DNA of 64,000 nt, taken from positions 62,001 through 126,000 of the forward strand of contig JAAEAF010003553.1 in assembly GCA_011037195.1 (NCBI GenBank), in the 5' to 3' direction. Position numbers and translations under genes: made by a program. Of the stretch, positions 1 through 11,670 are shown piece by piece. Source of the DNA: Triatoma infestans. Its lineage: Eukaryota > Arthropoda > Insecta > Hemiptera > Reduviidae. Position 1 is the first letter of the stretch. Each line of letters opens with the position of its first letter. Below the pieces are notes generated by a model. The model did not search any database. It was not told the DNA's origin and saw only the letters and a program-made list of their open reading frames with translations.

Positions 1-570
1 CTCTATCCAACTCCTGAAGCCATGCTCCCGCCCCCGACAGGCCAGTACCCTACTGCCAAAAGAAGATATATTTTTGTCTCTATCAACCGACAAAATACTA
101 TGGTTAGGAGAAATGAAGAAAGTAAAATTTATTAAAATCCATCTCATAATATAAAATAGTATCCATTGTAATACTGAATATTATTAACCTAAGAAATCTT
201 ATTAAAAACCCCAAAGAATTTGTTTTGTTAACAAATTTTAATTAAATTATTCAAATAATATACTTTTTTGTTGGCCTTATTTTAGGAATGTTGTGGAATT
301 TAATGGTTTTACGAGTTTGACTGAGTGTTCTGTTTAATAGATAGCAATGGTTTGTTAGTGGGGGACTCAGGTGCAAATAAGAAATGTTTGAAGTTGTTTG
401 AAGACTCGACAGCGTTGCTAGCGAGTGCAGGCTCTCAGTATACAGAGAGCACAATGGGCTAGCACACTACCGACTGCTTGATGGCTACAACTATTAATGA
501 GTAAAGTTAAATGTAATTATAGTTGTAGTGACATACACCTCCTCACTGTGTCACCTCAAACACTTTACAT

Positions 571-602
<32 letters not shown>

Positions 603-1290
603 TGTCTCTATATAATATATAGTATATCTATCTTTGTCTATTTGTTGGTTGTATACAACTGTCCTACTCTTGTCCTATTCCTCGTTCTGTGTACGCCTCA
701 AACTACCTACCTATTCGCCCTATAGTATTCTCTATACTATACTATACCTACCCCCAATCTATCCCCCATTATACATACACATACACAGGCCACAATAAAC
801 TCGCCCGCCCCTCATACCTTCTCATTGTCACCAACTTTATTAAAACGATTTTCCAAACTGTTTTCCATTAATCTATTAATTATTTGTTTTCATTTAATTA
901 ATGATTTTTGAAAATTAAATTAGTAATTTACACAGTTTATTTTTGCTGTACTAATCATAATATAATTATTTTCACAGCACAAACAATGGCTATATGAATA
1001 CCTTTAATTTCATATTACACACTATTTTTTTTTATAAAGAATCAATTAGATTTACACACAAAAATAATAACTTAAAACACTCTCATTAATTTCTTTTTTA
1101 ATTTTTTTAAATGACTAACATTTTTTTCCCAAACTTGGAATTTTTACTTTCTCTTAGTGTGTTATCTCTTAGAGATATTATGTTACGGTTTCCAACATGT
1201 CTCTTTTCATGAGAACATGTACCCTTTTTTTATCAAAATTCTTTTGTACTCTCTCTTTTTTAAAGTATGCTCAAAATGTTCTCTTTTTTG
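1..1290. other. unassigned AT-rich region
   Basis: Apart from the CA run at 571-603 and a fragment TTTACTTTCTCTTAG at 1143-1157 that recalls the end of the dispersed repeat, nothing is recognised. Confidence 0.5.
571..603. repeat. (CA)n microsatellite
   Basis: CTCTCTCT followed by about 13 CA units, in a pyrimidine-rich stretch (528-870) with no coding signature. Confidence 0.9.
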
Positions 1291-2130
1291 AGCTGGTGAT
1301 AAAGAGAAGAACCATTTTTCAGCCAAGTCTGTTTATTATTTTCTTTTTCACAATGTAGTGATTTACAGATTTTTTTACATTTCTCCTAACGTTTCGGCAC
1401 TAAACGTGCCATCCTCAGAGGAGTTCTACAATTTAGAAACATTGTTCACAAATTATTATAATAATACGTGATATATATAAAATATATTGAATATAAAAAT
1501 ACAGATAACATTTTATTTTTTTGTCCAAAAATTACTAACCATATTCCAATCTGCTATCTCATATACATTTTTTTAAATTTTTATTTTATAGGCTTCGTTA
1601 TTTATATTTGCTAACATTATTTGTTATATGTCTAATTTTGATTCAAAGTTATTAGTTATTTGTTTTAATCAGCCAAAAAATTTTTATATGTATAGTAGGA
1701 TCACGTGGTTTTCTATTGCTTACTTTTCTTTAATCTTTCTTTTTTGGCTGATTAAAACAAATAACTAATAACTTTGAATCAAAATTAGACATATAACAAA
1801 TAATGTTAGCAAATATAAATAACGAAGCCTATAAAATAAAAATTTAAAAAAATGTATATGAGATAGCAGATTGGAATATGGTTAGTAATTTTTGGACAAA
1901 AAAATAAAATGTTATCTGTATTTTTATATTCAATATATTTTATATATATCACGTATTATTATAATAATTTGTGAACAATGTTTCTAAATTGTAGAACTCC
2001 TCTGAGGATGGCACGTTTAGTGCCGAAACGTTAGGAGAAATATAAAAAAATCTGTAAATCACTACATATGTGAAAAAGAAAATAATAAACAGACTTGGCT
2101 GAAAAATGGTTCTTCTCTTTATCACCAGCT
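1291..2130. repeat. foldback element: 390-bp arms, 60-bp spacer
   Basis: Left arm 1291-1680 and right arm 1741-2130 are nearly perfect reverse complements of equal length, around a 60-bp AT-rich spacer. Each arm carries, in inverted orientation, a CTGAGGA box, a stem-loop with stem GGCAC/GTGCC and GAAAC (right arm 2002-2029; left arm 1391-1418). No coding capacity is present. The motif recalls terminal repeats of Penelope-like elements. A transcript through it would fold into a long hairpin. Confidence 0.88.
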
Positions 2131-2371
2131 TATAAATAGACAACACTTCGGCCTTAAAAAATCAAAAAAATTGAAACTCTTTTTTGATTTTGCCGACTTT
2201 TAAATATTTTGTTAAACAAAAATCTGGAGCATACAAATAAAGCCGAAATTGTTGCGACCGTCAATAATTTCATTCCTCTTGTTTTACTACCCGTACTTGT
2301 CGGTCAGTACACATATAGATGTAGATTATTGTAGGGGATTATTGCAGTGCAACCTGAAAAATCTATTGTGC

Positions 2372-2765
2372 CCCCCCGGAGCCTTCTTCAATGCACAGCC
2401 GGCCTTCTAAGAAGCGTACCCTAGCTACAGACAACACTGCCCATCACCGGACAGTGAGTTGTAGAGGCTCCTAGGAAGAAAAAAAATCTAAGGGCAGCAT
2501 GCTGGATTCGAACTCCGCGTTGCTAGTCCAGCGCGCTATCACTGAGCTAATCCCTTCCTTCTCCCTTGGCTTTCGCCAGTTAGCTAGGGACAGCGACCTT
2601 AGTTTGTGTACTGTGTTTGTCCTTGTCTGTAAAGTGAAGAGTGTATGTAGTTTAAGTATATTGTGTACTGTTCTGATGAAGTGCATGGAGTACTGAGCTG
2701 TGGTAACCCGTGAGGTCGCTACTCTCCAAGTAATTGCGTGCAACAAATACCCTTGCGGGCATCAG
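2372..2765 (-). mobile_element. tRNA-derived SINE with extra upstream module
   Basis: The minus strand reads: a module of about 210 bp (2765-2556), then a tRNA-like head with A-box-like TAGCTCAGTGATA and B-box-like GTTCGAATCC (about 2555-2505), then the SINE body (2500-2372) containing GCTGCCCTTAGATTTTT and a stretch reading ACTGTCCGG. The same order of module and head occurs at 32661 and 35276. Confidence 0.75.
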
Positions 2766-3569
2766 TACACATATCACGACTTATTTTTGATTGTTACATG
2801 ATTCATTGTCTAGTTGGCTTCCAGCCGCCGCTCCGGTAATGTTTATGGTTTTTGTGACCCTGTTCTCATCCATTTCCTCTGTAAATTGCAATAATAATTG
2901 TTAATCTGAGTGTAATAAAAAAGCAAGTTTCCAGACATAATAATAGTAATATTATGAATTCGATTAATAGTTTTAATTTTATTTTAATTTTTGCTCTGAA
3001 ATGAGTAAACTAAAATGTTTGTTTACTGATGAACTACGTACTAAGTTTAAATGATTTAAACCAATCACCAAATTCAAAATTGTAGGCAATATGCACGGTT
3101 TGTAATATGTCAGTTTCATCCGTATATGTGATTTTTTTTACCAAAAAATATTCACCTGTGGATTACAAAATATCAGCTGTTGATGGTACTTTAACTTTTC
3201 ACACATTAAAACGCCATTTTAGTTTTAAGTTTGAAGCTTGCAAGAACAAACTTTTAACAACAATTTTTGATGATTCGAGAAGTAGCTAAGCGAATTTCAT
3301 CTGAAAAGACAAAACAAAATATACCTATTGTAGATAATGTTATCGCTATATATTTATTGAAAATATAATGCTAATCATTGTCCCAAATATCGTTTTTATC
3401 ACTTTTACCTGATGGCAAAATAATCAAGGCGCAAAATCAAAATTACATATTTTTGAAAAATGTCCTCTTTTTTGGTCTTTCCCAGTTGGCAATCCTATGT
3501 TATGTTAAATATTGGGATTATGTCAAATTTGTAATATATTTGGATTTCATCGAAATATAAGTATGTTTT
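2766..3569. other. unassigned AT-rich region
   Basis: No convincing gene, RNA or element. The frames of about 60 codons here have no family resemblance. Confidence 0.5.
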
Positions 3570-3652
3570 TAAGTCACTTGATATGTAAAATAAATCTTTT
3601 TAGCGAATGGTCTGTATGTATGTATATGTGTGTGTGTGTGTGTGTGTATGTG

Positions 3653-5484
3653 CGAGAGACAGAGAGATAGAGAAAGAGTGACAGACTGAAAGAGAAAGAG
3701 CGAGAGAGAAAGAGACAGAGAGAGATAGAGAGAGACAGGGATAGAGAGAGAGATAGAGGGAGATAAAGAGAGACAGAGAGAGAGATAGAGAGATAGAGAA
3801 AGAGAGAGATAGAGAGAAGTGAAAGATAAAGAGTGATAGAGAGAGATAGAGTTAAGGTGGGAGGAGAAAGGAAGAGTGATAGAAGAGGGTGGGAGAGTAT
3901 AGAGAGAGAGAGAGACAGCTTAGAGAGAGGATAGAGAGAGCTTAGAGAGAGTAGAGATAGTTTAGAGGAGAGATAGAGAGATACTGATAGAGGGAGGATA
4001 TAGAGATTGAGATAGAGGAGAGAGATAAAGAAGATAGTGATTAGAGAGTGACTAGGGAGAGAGAGAGCGAAAGAGAGAGATAAAGAGATTGTGATAGAAA
4101 GAGAGAGATAGAGGAGAGCGATACGAGGATGTGATAGAGAGAGATAGAGAGAGTGAAAGATAAAGAGTGATAGAGAGAGATAGAGTAAGAGTGGGAGAGA
4201 AAGAAAGAGTGATAGAAAGAGTGTGGGAGAGTAAGAGAGAGAGAGAGAGACAGCTAGAGAGAGATAGAGAGAGGTAGAGAGCTAGATATAGGTAGAGTGA
4301 GAGATAGAGAGATAGTGATAGAGGGAGAGATATAGAGATAGAGAGAGAGATAAAGAGATAGTGATAGAGAGTGATAGGGAGAGAGAGAGACAGAGAGAGA
4401 GATAAAGAGATAGTGATATAGAAGAGAGAGATAGAGAGATAGATAGTGATAGAGAGAGATAGAGAGAGTGAAAGATAAAGAGTGATAGAGATAGATAGAG
4501 TGAGAGTGGGAGAGAAAGAAAGAGTGATAGAAAGAGTGTGGGAGAGTAAGAGAGAGAGAGACAACTAAAGAGAGATAGAGAGAGGTAGAGAGAGCTAGAG
4601 ATAGACAGAGTGAGAGATAGAGAGATAGTGATAATAGAGAGATAATAGAGAGATAGAGAGAGAGGGATAAAGAGAGATAGAGTGAAATAGAGAGAGATAG
4701 AGCGATAGTGATAGAGATTGATAGAGAGAGTGTGGGAGAATAAGAGAGAGAGAGATAGGGTGACAGGTAGGGAGAGATAGAGAGAGGTAGGGAGAGAGAT
4801 AGAGAGAGACAGAGAGAGAGAGAGAGAGCAGCGTATAGGAGCGAGTTGAGACAGGAGATATAGAGAGATAGAGATAGAGAAGAGAGGGATAGAGACAGAG
4901 ATAGAGTTAGAGAGAGATAGAGAGAGAGTTCGAGATAGAGAGGGAGAGTTCGAGATAGAGAGAGAGAGTTCGAGATAGAGAGGGAGAGTTCGAGATAGAG
5001 AGAGAGAGTTCGAGATAGAGAGGGAGAGTTCGAGATAGAGAGATAGATAGCGAGTGATAGAGAGAGATAGAGAGGGAGTGGGAGAACAGGAAAGAGTGAT
5101 AGAGAGAGTTTGAGAGAGTAAGAGAGAGAGAGATAAGGATACAGGTAGAGAGAGATAGAGAGAGGTAGAGTGAGAGATAGAGAGAGAGGGATAGAGAGAG
5201 AGAGATAGAGTGTGATAGAGAGAGGTAGAGAGAGAGTGGGAGAGAAAGAAAGAGTGATAGAGAGAGTGTGGGAGAGTAGGAGAGAGAGAGTGATAGAGAG
5301 ACAGGTAGAGAGAGAGAGAGAGAGGTTTAGAGAGAGATAGAGATAGATAGAGAGAGATATAGAGTGAGTGATAGAGAGATAGAAAGAGAGCTCGAAAGAT
5401 AGAAAGAGAGCTAGAGAGAGATAGAGTGAGAGATAGTGAGAGAAATAGAGAGAGAGAGAGAGAGAGACAGGGAGTGAGAGAGAG
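3653..5484. repeat. GA-rich satellite/microsatellite array, about 1.83 kb
   Basis: Almost pure purine on the plus strand, built of GAGAGATAGA-type units, directly after a (TG)n run (3624-3650). Anchor words recur at long spacing: GTGAAAGATAAAGAGTGATA starts at 3819, 4153 and 4468, so a higher-order unit of about 315-334 bp was duplicated. The long minus-strand open frames here (for example 4282-5505, 407 codons of Leu/Ser) are only translations of this array. Confidence 0.95.
4928..5047. repeat. 20-bp minisatellite, six units, alternating variants
   Basis: GTTCGAGATAGAGAG starts at 4928, 4948, 4968, 4988, 5008 and 5028, exactly every 20 bp. Units alternate between a GGGAGA and an AGAGA ending, giving a 40-bp dimer period. 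Confidence 0.93.
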
Positions 5485-5725
5485 TAAATGTGTGAGTGTG
5501 AACAAAATATTTCAAAAAAAGAAAAGGTGCAAGAAGCTCAAACTTGATATCCTGAGTGGTTACTGCGTTCGAACCAGGCACGAAGGCTCCCATCAAAATC
5601 CATTAGCTGGAATAACGACTTTACTGAATAGTTTTTATAAATGGTATAAAAATAAGATTTTTAATCAGTGTTGATATAAGATTTTGTAATTTCTGTTCAT
5701 TATGATGATAATTTTTTTTTTATTT

Positions 5726-6180
5726 TTTTTAGCGCTACAGTCCTTGAAGGGCCCTGGCTTCCTCAGCAATATTGCCCAATCATTTCTATCTTTCGCTTTT
5801 AATCTCCATCCTCTTACTCCAAGATTTCTCAAGTCCTCCTCTGTTTCATCGACTCATTTCTCGGTCTCGATCTTTCTTCTACCTTCCGGCCGGCCTTCAT
5901 ATAACTTCCTTACACTCCTGCTTTCGTCCATTATCTCCGTCATGACCTAGTCAGTCTAACCTTTTTACATTTTATTTCTGCTACTAGTTCTGGAGCAGCA
6001 TACAATCCACTGATTGCAGAATTTTTCCTAATTTTCCAAACCTCGTTCTCTTATTTAGGACCAAATATCATTCTCAGGATTTTTTTTCTTCCAAATCCTT
6101 AGCATGTTCATTTCATTCTGTGCCGTTATCCACATTTCATATGCATACATGATGACCACACTTGGGCGGATAACAGTTTT
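5726..6180 (-). mobile_element. LINE C-terminal remnant (RTE-like tail)
   Basis: The minus strand gives, with breaks, YKTVIRP, a segment like N-M-L-R-I-W-K-K-K-I-L-R, IFGPK, NEVWKIR, then after frameshifts KLYEGRPEGR, K-W-V-D-E-T-E-E-D-L-R and W-R-L-K-A-K-D-R-N-D-W. This is the typical tail behind the RT domain of insect LINEs of RTE-like type (VRPVVMYACEVW ... WIDDVEEDL ... AKDR). Several frameshifts; not functional. It may belong to the same family as 27715-28555. Confidence 0.72.
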
Positions 6181-6934
6181 ATAATATTCTGATTTTCTGT
6201 TTTTGAGAGATAGACCGGGATTTCAGAATTATTTTTTCATTTAATGTGAAACAGCATCGACTTTCTTCGCAGTTATATCTTTCTTTAATTTCGCTTTTAA
6301 CATCACGTTGTTGTTGTTGTGTAAATATGGCGCCGCCTAGGTACCTAAAAAGTTTTGACATTTTAAAAACGATGTGCCACTAATCTCTACACCTTGATAC
6401 CGACATATATGATTATCAAATTGTTTTATTGCTAATAAATAATATTTATGAAATAAATAATATGTGTATTAATAATAATAATAATAATAATTGTAAAATA
6501 ATGTATAAAATAAATAATATGTAAAATAATATTAATATGTAAAATAATAATAATGTATAAAATAAATAAAATGTTTTATTGCTAATACTTAAATTAAAAA
6601 TTAAAATTTTATATTTCACTGTAAAAAAAGGAAAAGAAAAAAAAAATGAAATTGTAATTTAACTTAAAGCCGGAGATGAAAGAAGATGCATACATTGTAA
6701 TATAAAATAAAGGTGATGTGTAGAGGTAGTAAATAGAATTCATGATTACAAACCTCAGGTGTGCATAGCCTAGTTTTTTATAAAAATATTGGAAAAAATG
6801 CAGAAATTATGTACATTCATAAAACATAATCTTTATTAATTTTAATTTAGTTTTATATAAAAATTCTTTAATCAATTTTTATATTCATTTATTGCTGAAG
6901 TGGAATTTTTGAAATTGGGTTTATTCTGGAATTA

Positions 6935-7235
6935 GCAATGCAAGGAAAAAAAAAAAACTTTTTTTTTTTAGAGATAAATCTGTATGTATGTGCGTCTGTA
7001 GAAACAAAAGATATCCAGTTAGAGAAATCGCTGAAAAATCGTAACTTTATATTCCGTTTAGAATTTTTAGGTTTTGATCAAAATTCAGCAATCCCGAAAG
7101 TGTCATATTTCTGAGTAAGTTTTTTTTCCAGTTTTTCCTAAAACATAGCGCCAAAAATTTTCTTTAAAATTCATATTGTATTAAGTAATGCATAAATACC
7201 TATCACTTTTATCTGTAATATTTTGATAACCTTTT
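6935..7235. repeat. copy of the TTTCTCTTAC-ended dispersed repeat
   Basis: Shares CTGTATGTATGTGCGTCTG, ATCGCTGAAAAATCG and TATTCCGTTTAGA with the 45246-46240 copy. Partial and diverged. Confidence 0.55.
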
Positions 7236-7239
7236 TTTT

Positions 7240-7361
7240 TTTTACTTTCTCTTGTACCTATATCAGAATGTACTTGCGTACGTGTCAAATTTTTGAAATT
7301 CTATTTTTCACAAGTACAGATTCCCATCAGTTTACAGATTCTTCGAATATGAAAAAATTGA

Positions 7362-7393
<32 letters not shown>

Positions 7394-7600
7394 TTTGCGC
7401 ACGTGTGTATGTGAAGAAATTATCACAAAAGCCGAAAAATCGCAGGAAGCTGAAACTTGGTATTCCGTTTACATAGTACCACCGAATTAGATAGAAGTTT
7501 TCGGGCAAAATCTCCATTAACCGACTTTACTGAATTTTTTTTTTTTTTTCAGTTTTTCTGCTTTTTGGGTAATATATTTCTTGAAAACACCTTCAACAGT
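7240..7600. repeat. copy of the TTTCTCTTAC-ended dispersed repeat with (TG)n
   Basis: Begins TTTACTTTCTCTTGTACC, has a (TG)n run at 7362-7388, then GCTGAAACTTGGTATTCCG and a T-run. Same order as at 45246-45560. The small open frames here are shadows of the repeat. Confidence 0.65.
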
Positions 7601-8039
7601 TTGAAATATATATTTCTATTTGAAACATGATTCTGGGAAAATTGTTTTTGTTTTTTTGGTAGTTCTGGTGGTGGGGATGGGAGAGGAGCAGTAGCCTTAA
7701 GCTTTCTTCTAAAGTAATAATAATAAGCTTTATTTGTAAATAAAAGATTAATCTTTCAAAAAAAAAAAAATAAAAATAACATAATCTAAAGCAATTTCTA
7801 AGCAATGATATGTAAATCGTCTGCCAGGAGTTCTGGATTTGGAATTAGTGTATATTTTTATTTTCATGAAAGAATTTCATCTTTTATTTACAGTTTAAAA
7901 GAAAAAAAAAAAAAAACAAACAGACAAACAAAAAACAAAAAAATTGAAAATAAGATTAAAAAAAAAAAAATACAAATAAATAATCTTCTTAATAAGTAAG
8001 ATCTAAAATAACAAATCTGCAGCCTCAAACTTTCAAAAC

Positions 8040-8345
8040 TCAGTTATTGTCATTAAATTCCGAAATCAGGAATTGCCTATATCTACCCGCTGATTTCACA
8101 TACCTTTCCAACCTTTCCCAGTCAGTTCCGTTTAGAATATCTATAAGTTCGTTCATTTCTAATTTTTCTTTTCCCCAAACTTCTAGTCTATAACATAATA
8201 TCGGTCATAGCTCTTCACCCTCTACTCTACCTACACATGGAACACAGATGAACATTAATAATATATTTTTTTACAGTTCAGGTCTAATAGTTCTTCTAAA
8301 GTACCACTTGAGTCAAATTTATGACTCTGCCAACCTATGTAATAT
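8040..8345 (-). mobile_element. degenerate LINE C-terminal fragment
   Basis: The minus strand reads, with stops, TLEELLDLNC, a degenerate Cys region (SSVFHV), PILCYRLEVWGKE, N-E-L-I-D-I-L-N and W-E-R-L-E-R-Y-V-K-S-A-G-R-Y-R. The layout resembles the Cys/His cluster and final helices seen in the LINE at 40619-41560. Assignment rests on pattern only. Confidence 0.42.
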
Positions 8346-10324
8346 TAATATATATTAGAGCATTGCTAGAAGTCTAAATTTGACGAATATCGGTTAGATA
8401 AAAGTGTGATTTTAAAGATTGCAACATATTTACTTTTATATATTTTGAAAGATGCACAATATCAATGATCCTTTGCTGTCCTGCACTATATTTAATAAAC
8501 ATTTTACCTTATAATAAAACCCACTATATTATTGGAACGAATGAAATCAAATAAAAAATAAAAAAAAAAAAACTAACAAAATAGTATCTTAACCTTTTTA
8601 TTACAATTTAACGCTACTTTACTCTTTGATTTTTACTAAATAATTAGCACAGTCATAAATAAATTAGTTTCTTAATTCTGTTTGTGTAATATTTACATTT
8701 ATCTTAGTAAGTACATTCATCTTTATAAATACATTCATCCTTATTAAAAAAAAATATGCATCCTTATAAATACATTCTTTCTTATAAATACATTCATCCT
8801 TATAATTACATTTATCCATTAAAACACAATTACACTACTCACATACGTCTATTTACAAGAGAGTGGATTACACTAATACATATTCCTCACACTCTATGAA
8901 GATCCTAAACCTATTCACATTCACACACGTGCCGTGGTGTCAAAACAAGCCTAGAAAACAAACGTCTCCCGAGAAATGTTGGAAGACGTCCTACGGTAGC
9001 AGGAAGTTAAGAGATTTGCCACCCCGCCCCCACACGTTATTCGCACGCACATTCATACAAGATTGCAATATTATTGGCACTTCTTACGTGTTTATTGAAA
9101 AAGATGCCGAATCATAAATGAAATTCAAGGAATATTGCATTTCTCTCTCACTCTCTCACCCTATTTTACAAAATAATTAAAAAAAAAAAAAACTAAAAAA
9201 GGATTTAAAAAGTGAAAGCAGAACTAAATTTTACTTTCTACAGTAAGAGAAAGTAAAAAAAAAATATGGTATTCAGAAATTATCATAATTAATTATATAA
9301 GAGAAGGGAAAAGTTGAAATCCTTTTTAAAAAATTAATAAGTTTTATGTTAATAGGTTTTTTTTATAAATGTAAATATTATTTACCTTATTTATTTATAT
9401 TTTATTTTATAAACAGTTAAAAGGTTAAAGTAAGTGTAATAATTAATTTAGAAGTCCATCAAAATGTTTAATTACAGTAATTGCTGAAGCGAACAAGAGT
9501 AATCTTTTATAAAAAAAACAAAAAACAAACAAACAAAAAGAAATAATTAAAAATAAAAAAAAAAGGAAGAGATTACATGAAAGTATTGTGGAATTTATTT
9601 AAAAACAAAGAGTTGGGAAAGAATTTAGCAACCAAAAGTTAGAAGGTTAATAGTAACAGTTGAAAACGAATGACAAAAGACTTTCCGATAGGGCGTGAGA
9701 GCAGTATGATGGTGGTGGTGGTGGTGGCATGCGGCAACAGAATATGAGACAACGATATGTATACACTAACATATCTGTGCGGATAGAGTGAGATAGTAAG
9801 CTAGAGTGAACAATAATGACATATGGGGATATCACACCGGATTGTGATACTGGAATATTTACTCGTTCCATTTTCACTTGTCCAACAAAAATAAAAATAA
9901 AAACAAAAACAAAAATAACAGGGATTAGATTTGCCGGCTAGAGGTTTGCAGTTGTTTTAGATTAAATTTTATAATTGTAACTAATGAATAATACATTATT
10001 ATTGTGAATATTATTTATAAACATTATTTTGCTAAACTGGTATAAATATTAAATTAATTGTTTTTTTTTCCTAGTAATTTAATCATTCTATTATTAATCT
10101 AAAATTATTATAGTTTGTTTTTTGTTGTTTTTTTTTTTTTTTATAATTTATATATAAAGTATTGAAATGGTGAAGATTTTAATAATTGAATTTACAATAT
10201 TGGAATACAAATTTTCAGACTTAAATTGAACCAGAAACAACTATTTATTTGATATTGAAAGGAAAAACACGCTCGTATTCAGATTTTCAGTTTTTGAGTT
10301 ATGCTGACTATAATGGATGTGAGA
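8346..10324. other. unassigned region with two less AT-rich islands
   Basis: Islands at about 8910-9060 (CACACGTGCCGTGGTG, CCACCCCGCCCCCACACG) and 9650-9880 (a (GGT)n run at 9711-9726) stand out from poly(A)-rich flanks. A palindromic scrap ACTTTCTACAGTAAGAGAAAGT lies at 9233-9254, the bare ends of the dispersed repeat. No exon could be supported. Confidence 0.45.
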
Positions 10325-11130
10325 AGGAGAGAGAATGGATTTTAGAAAAATAAACTAAATGATATGCTAAACACTGTATAATGAATAGAACACAAAAACT
10401 GCAAAAACTTTATAATAAAATAGAAGTTAGGTAACGAGAGTAACATAAAGAGACAGACTGGCTGTGTAATGAGAATGTTGCTGACTTGTTGTATTGCTGT
10501 TGTAAACTATCCTAAACTCCTTCAAACTGACGCTCTATTTGTATGAATTGAACTCTCTCTCTCTTCCAAATCTGGCCTAGATTAGGGAGTAACTAACTTT
10601 TGATTCATTTAATGACTGCTTCTTCGCACTTCTGATTTAATGAATCTTTAATGATTTGGATACTATTATACTGACCAATACACACACACACACCAATTTT
10701 TAAAAGACCAACCACTTTTTTTTTTTGCATAAGGGTCCTTCCTAGCAAACGTGTTTTTCCATTGAAAACTCGATATCGAAAATTTGACATAATTTCAGTA
10801 GTTTTTCTTGACAGAAGTAAGAGAAAGTAAAAGCTCTGAGGCAAGTCACTCTTATGACTTTCCCATTTGGTCATTTTTATGGTTCTAAATGATAAATTTT
10901 CTTCTAATATTGAATAATTACTGAATATTTAGTTGCCTTTAATATCCCAACTACAACGTAATATTTTAAAGGGCAGGAAGAGAGACCCCGGCCCGATTCA
11001 TATTCTTAGAGTATCAGTTGAAGGAGTTTAGGCCAGTTTACAACAACAATACGACAAGTCAGCCACCTTCTCATTACTCAGCCAGTCTGTCTCTTTATGT
11101 TATTCTCGTTACCTAACTTCTATTAAATAA
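10325..11130. repeat. inverted-repeat element with internal insertion
   Basis: The left segment 10425-10545 (AATAGAAGTTAGGTAACGAG, GAGACAGACTGGCTG, TTGTAAACT, CTCCTTCAAACTGA) is the reverse complement of 11005-11125 (CAGTTGAAGGAGTTTAGGCC ... CAGCCAGTCTGTCTC ... CTCGTTACCTAACTTCTATT). Between the arms lies a piece of the TTTCTCTTAC-ended repeat (10670-10830). A related left segment is found at 27483-27710. Confidence 0.72.
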
Positions 11131-11214
11131 AATAATGTCTTGGAAAAAAGTTTCTAACATAATATAATATGTCATCATACATCAAAGAAAACCACTAGTG
11201 CTGTTATAGAGAAA

Positions 11215-11670
11215 ATCGTAACTAGAAATTTTTAGCATCACATTTAATTGTAATTAATATTACGTAGATGACAGAAAGCTATATTATAATAAACTGAAAT
11301 AACACTTTAGAGGGAAACATAACCTCACTCCCCCCCCCCCCCAAATCTCCTCTATTAATGAATTTTTCCGGAAAAATGTACAAAATAAAAGTTGACAGTT
11401 CTTTATATTTGTGGTTAATATATCATGTTTAAAGACAAGCATTGTGATATTATCGAGAAAATTGCAAAATCCATTCAATAATGTGTTATTTCCGGTTGAC
11501 CGATTTTTGTTTAAAACCTTATTGTTGGTTTCCATGGTGATATCAAGTTTGAAATTTCTACGATTATCCGTTTTTTAGCTATGCTGACAAAGCACTCAAC
11601 AGAGACAGGCATACATAGACCAATTTCTAAAAAAACAATTTTTGGATTCTGGAAACCTCAAAATATATAC
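11215..11670. repeat. copy of the TTTCTCTTAC-ended dispersed repeat
   Basis: Has the landmarks of 24841-25777 in the same orientation: the pyrimidine block CCCCCCCCCC, ATGAATTTTTCCGGAAAAAT, TCCGGTTGACCG, CATGGTGATATCAAGTTTGA and TTAGCTATGCTGAC. Confidence 0.7.

Larger units (their letters stand above)
3570..5660. repeat. dispersed repeat copy hosting the GA array
   Basis: Flanks of the GA array match the two sides of the internal microsatellite in other copies of the TTTCTCTTAC-ended repeat. The left flank has TGGTCTGTATG like 45364-45380. The right flank has AAGCTCAAACTTGATATCC like 7449-7470 and 45421-45440, followed by CGACTTTACTGAAT shared with 7520-7535. Confidence 0.6.

Noticed and set aside
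4052..5505. Minus-strand open frames of 170 and 407 codons, Leu/Ser-rich
   Set aside because: Pure translation of the GA array. All reading frames of such an array stay open; composition and repeat period explain it fully.
7223..7517. Frames around the (TG)n run
   Set aside because: Val/Cys and Thr/His runs come from the microsatellite in a dispersed repeat copy.
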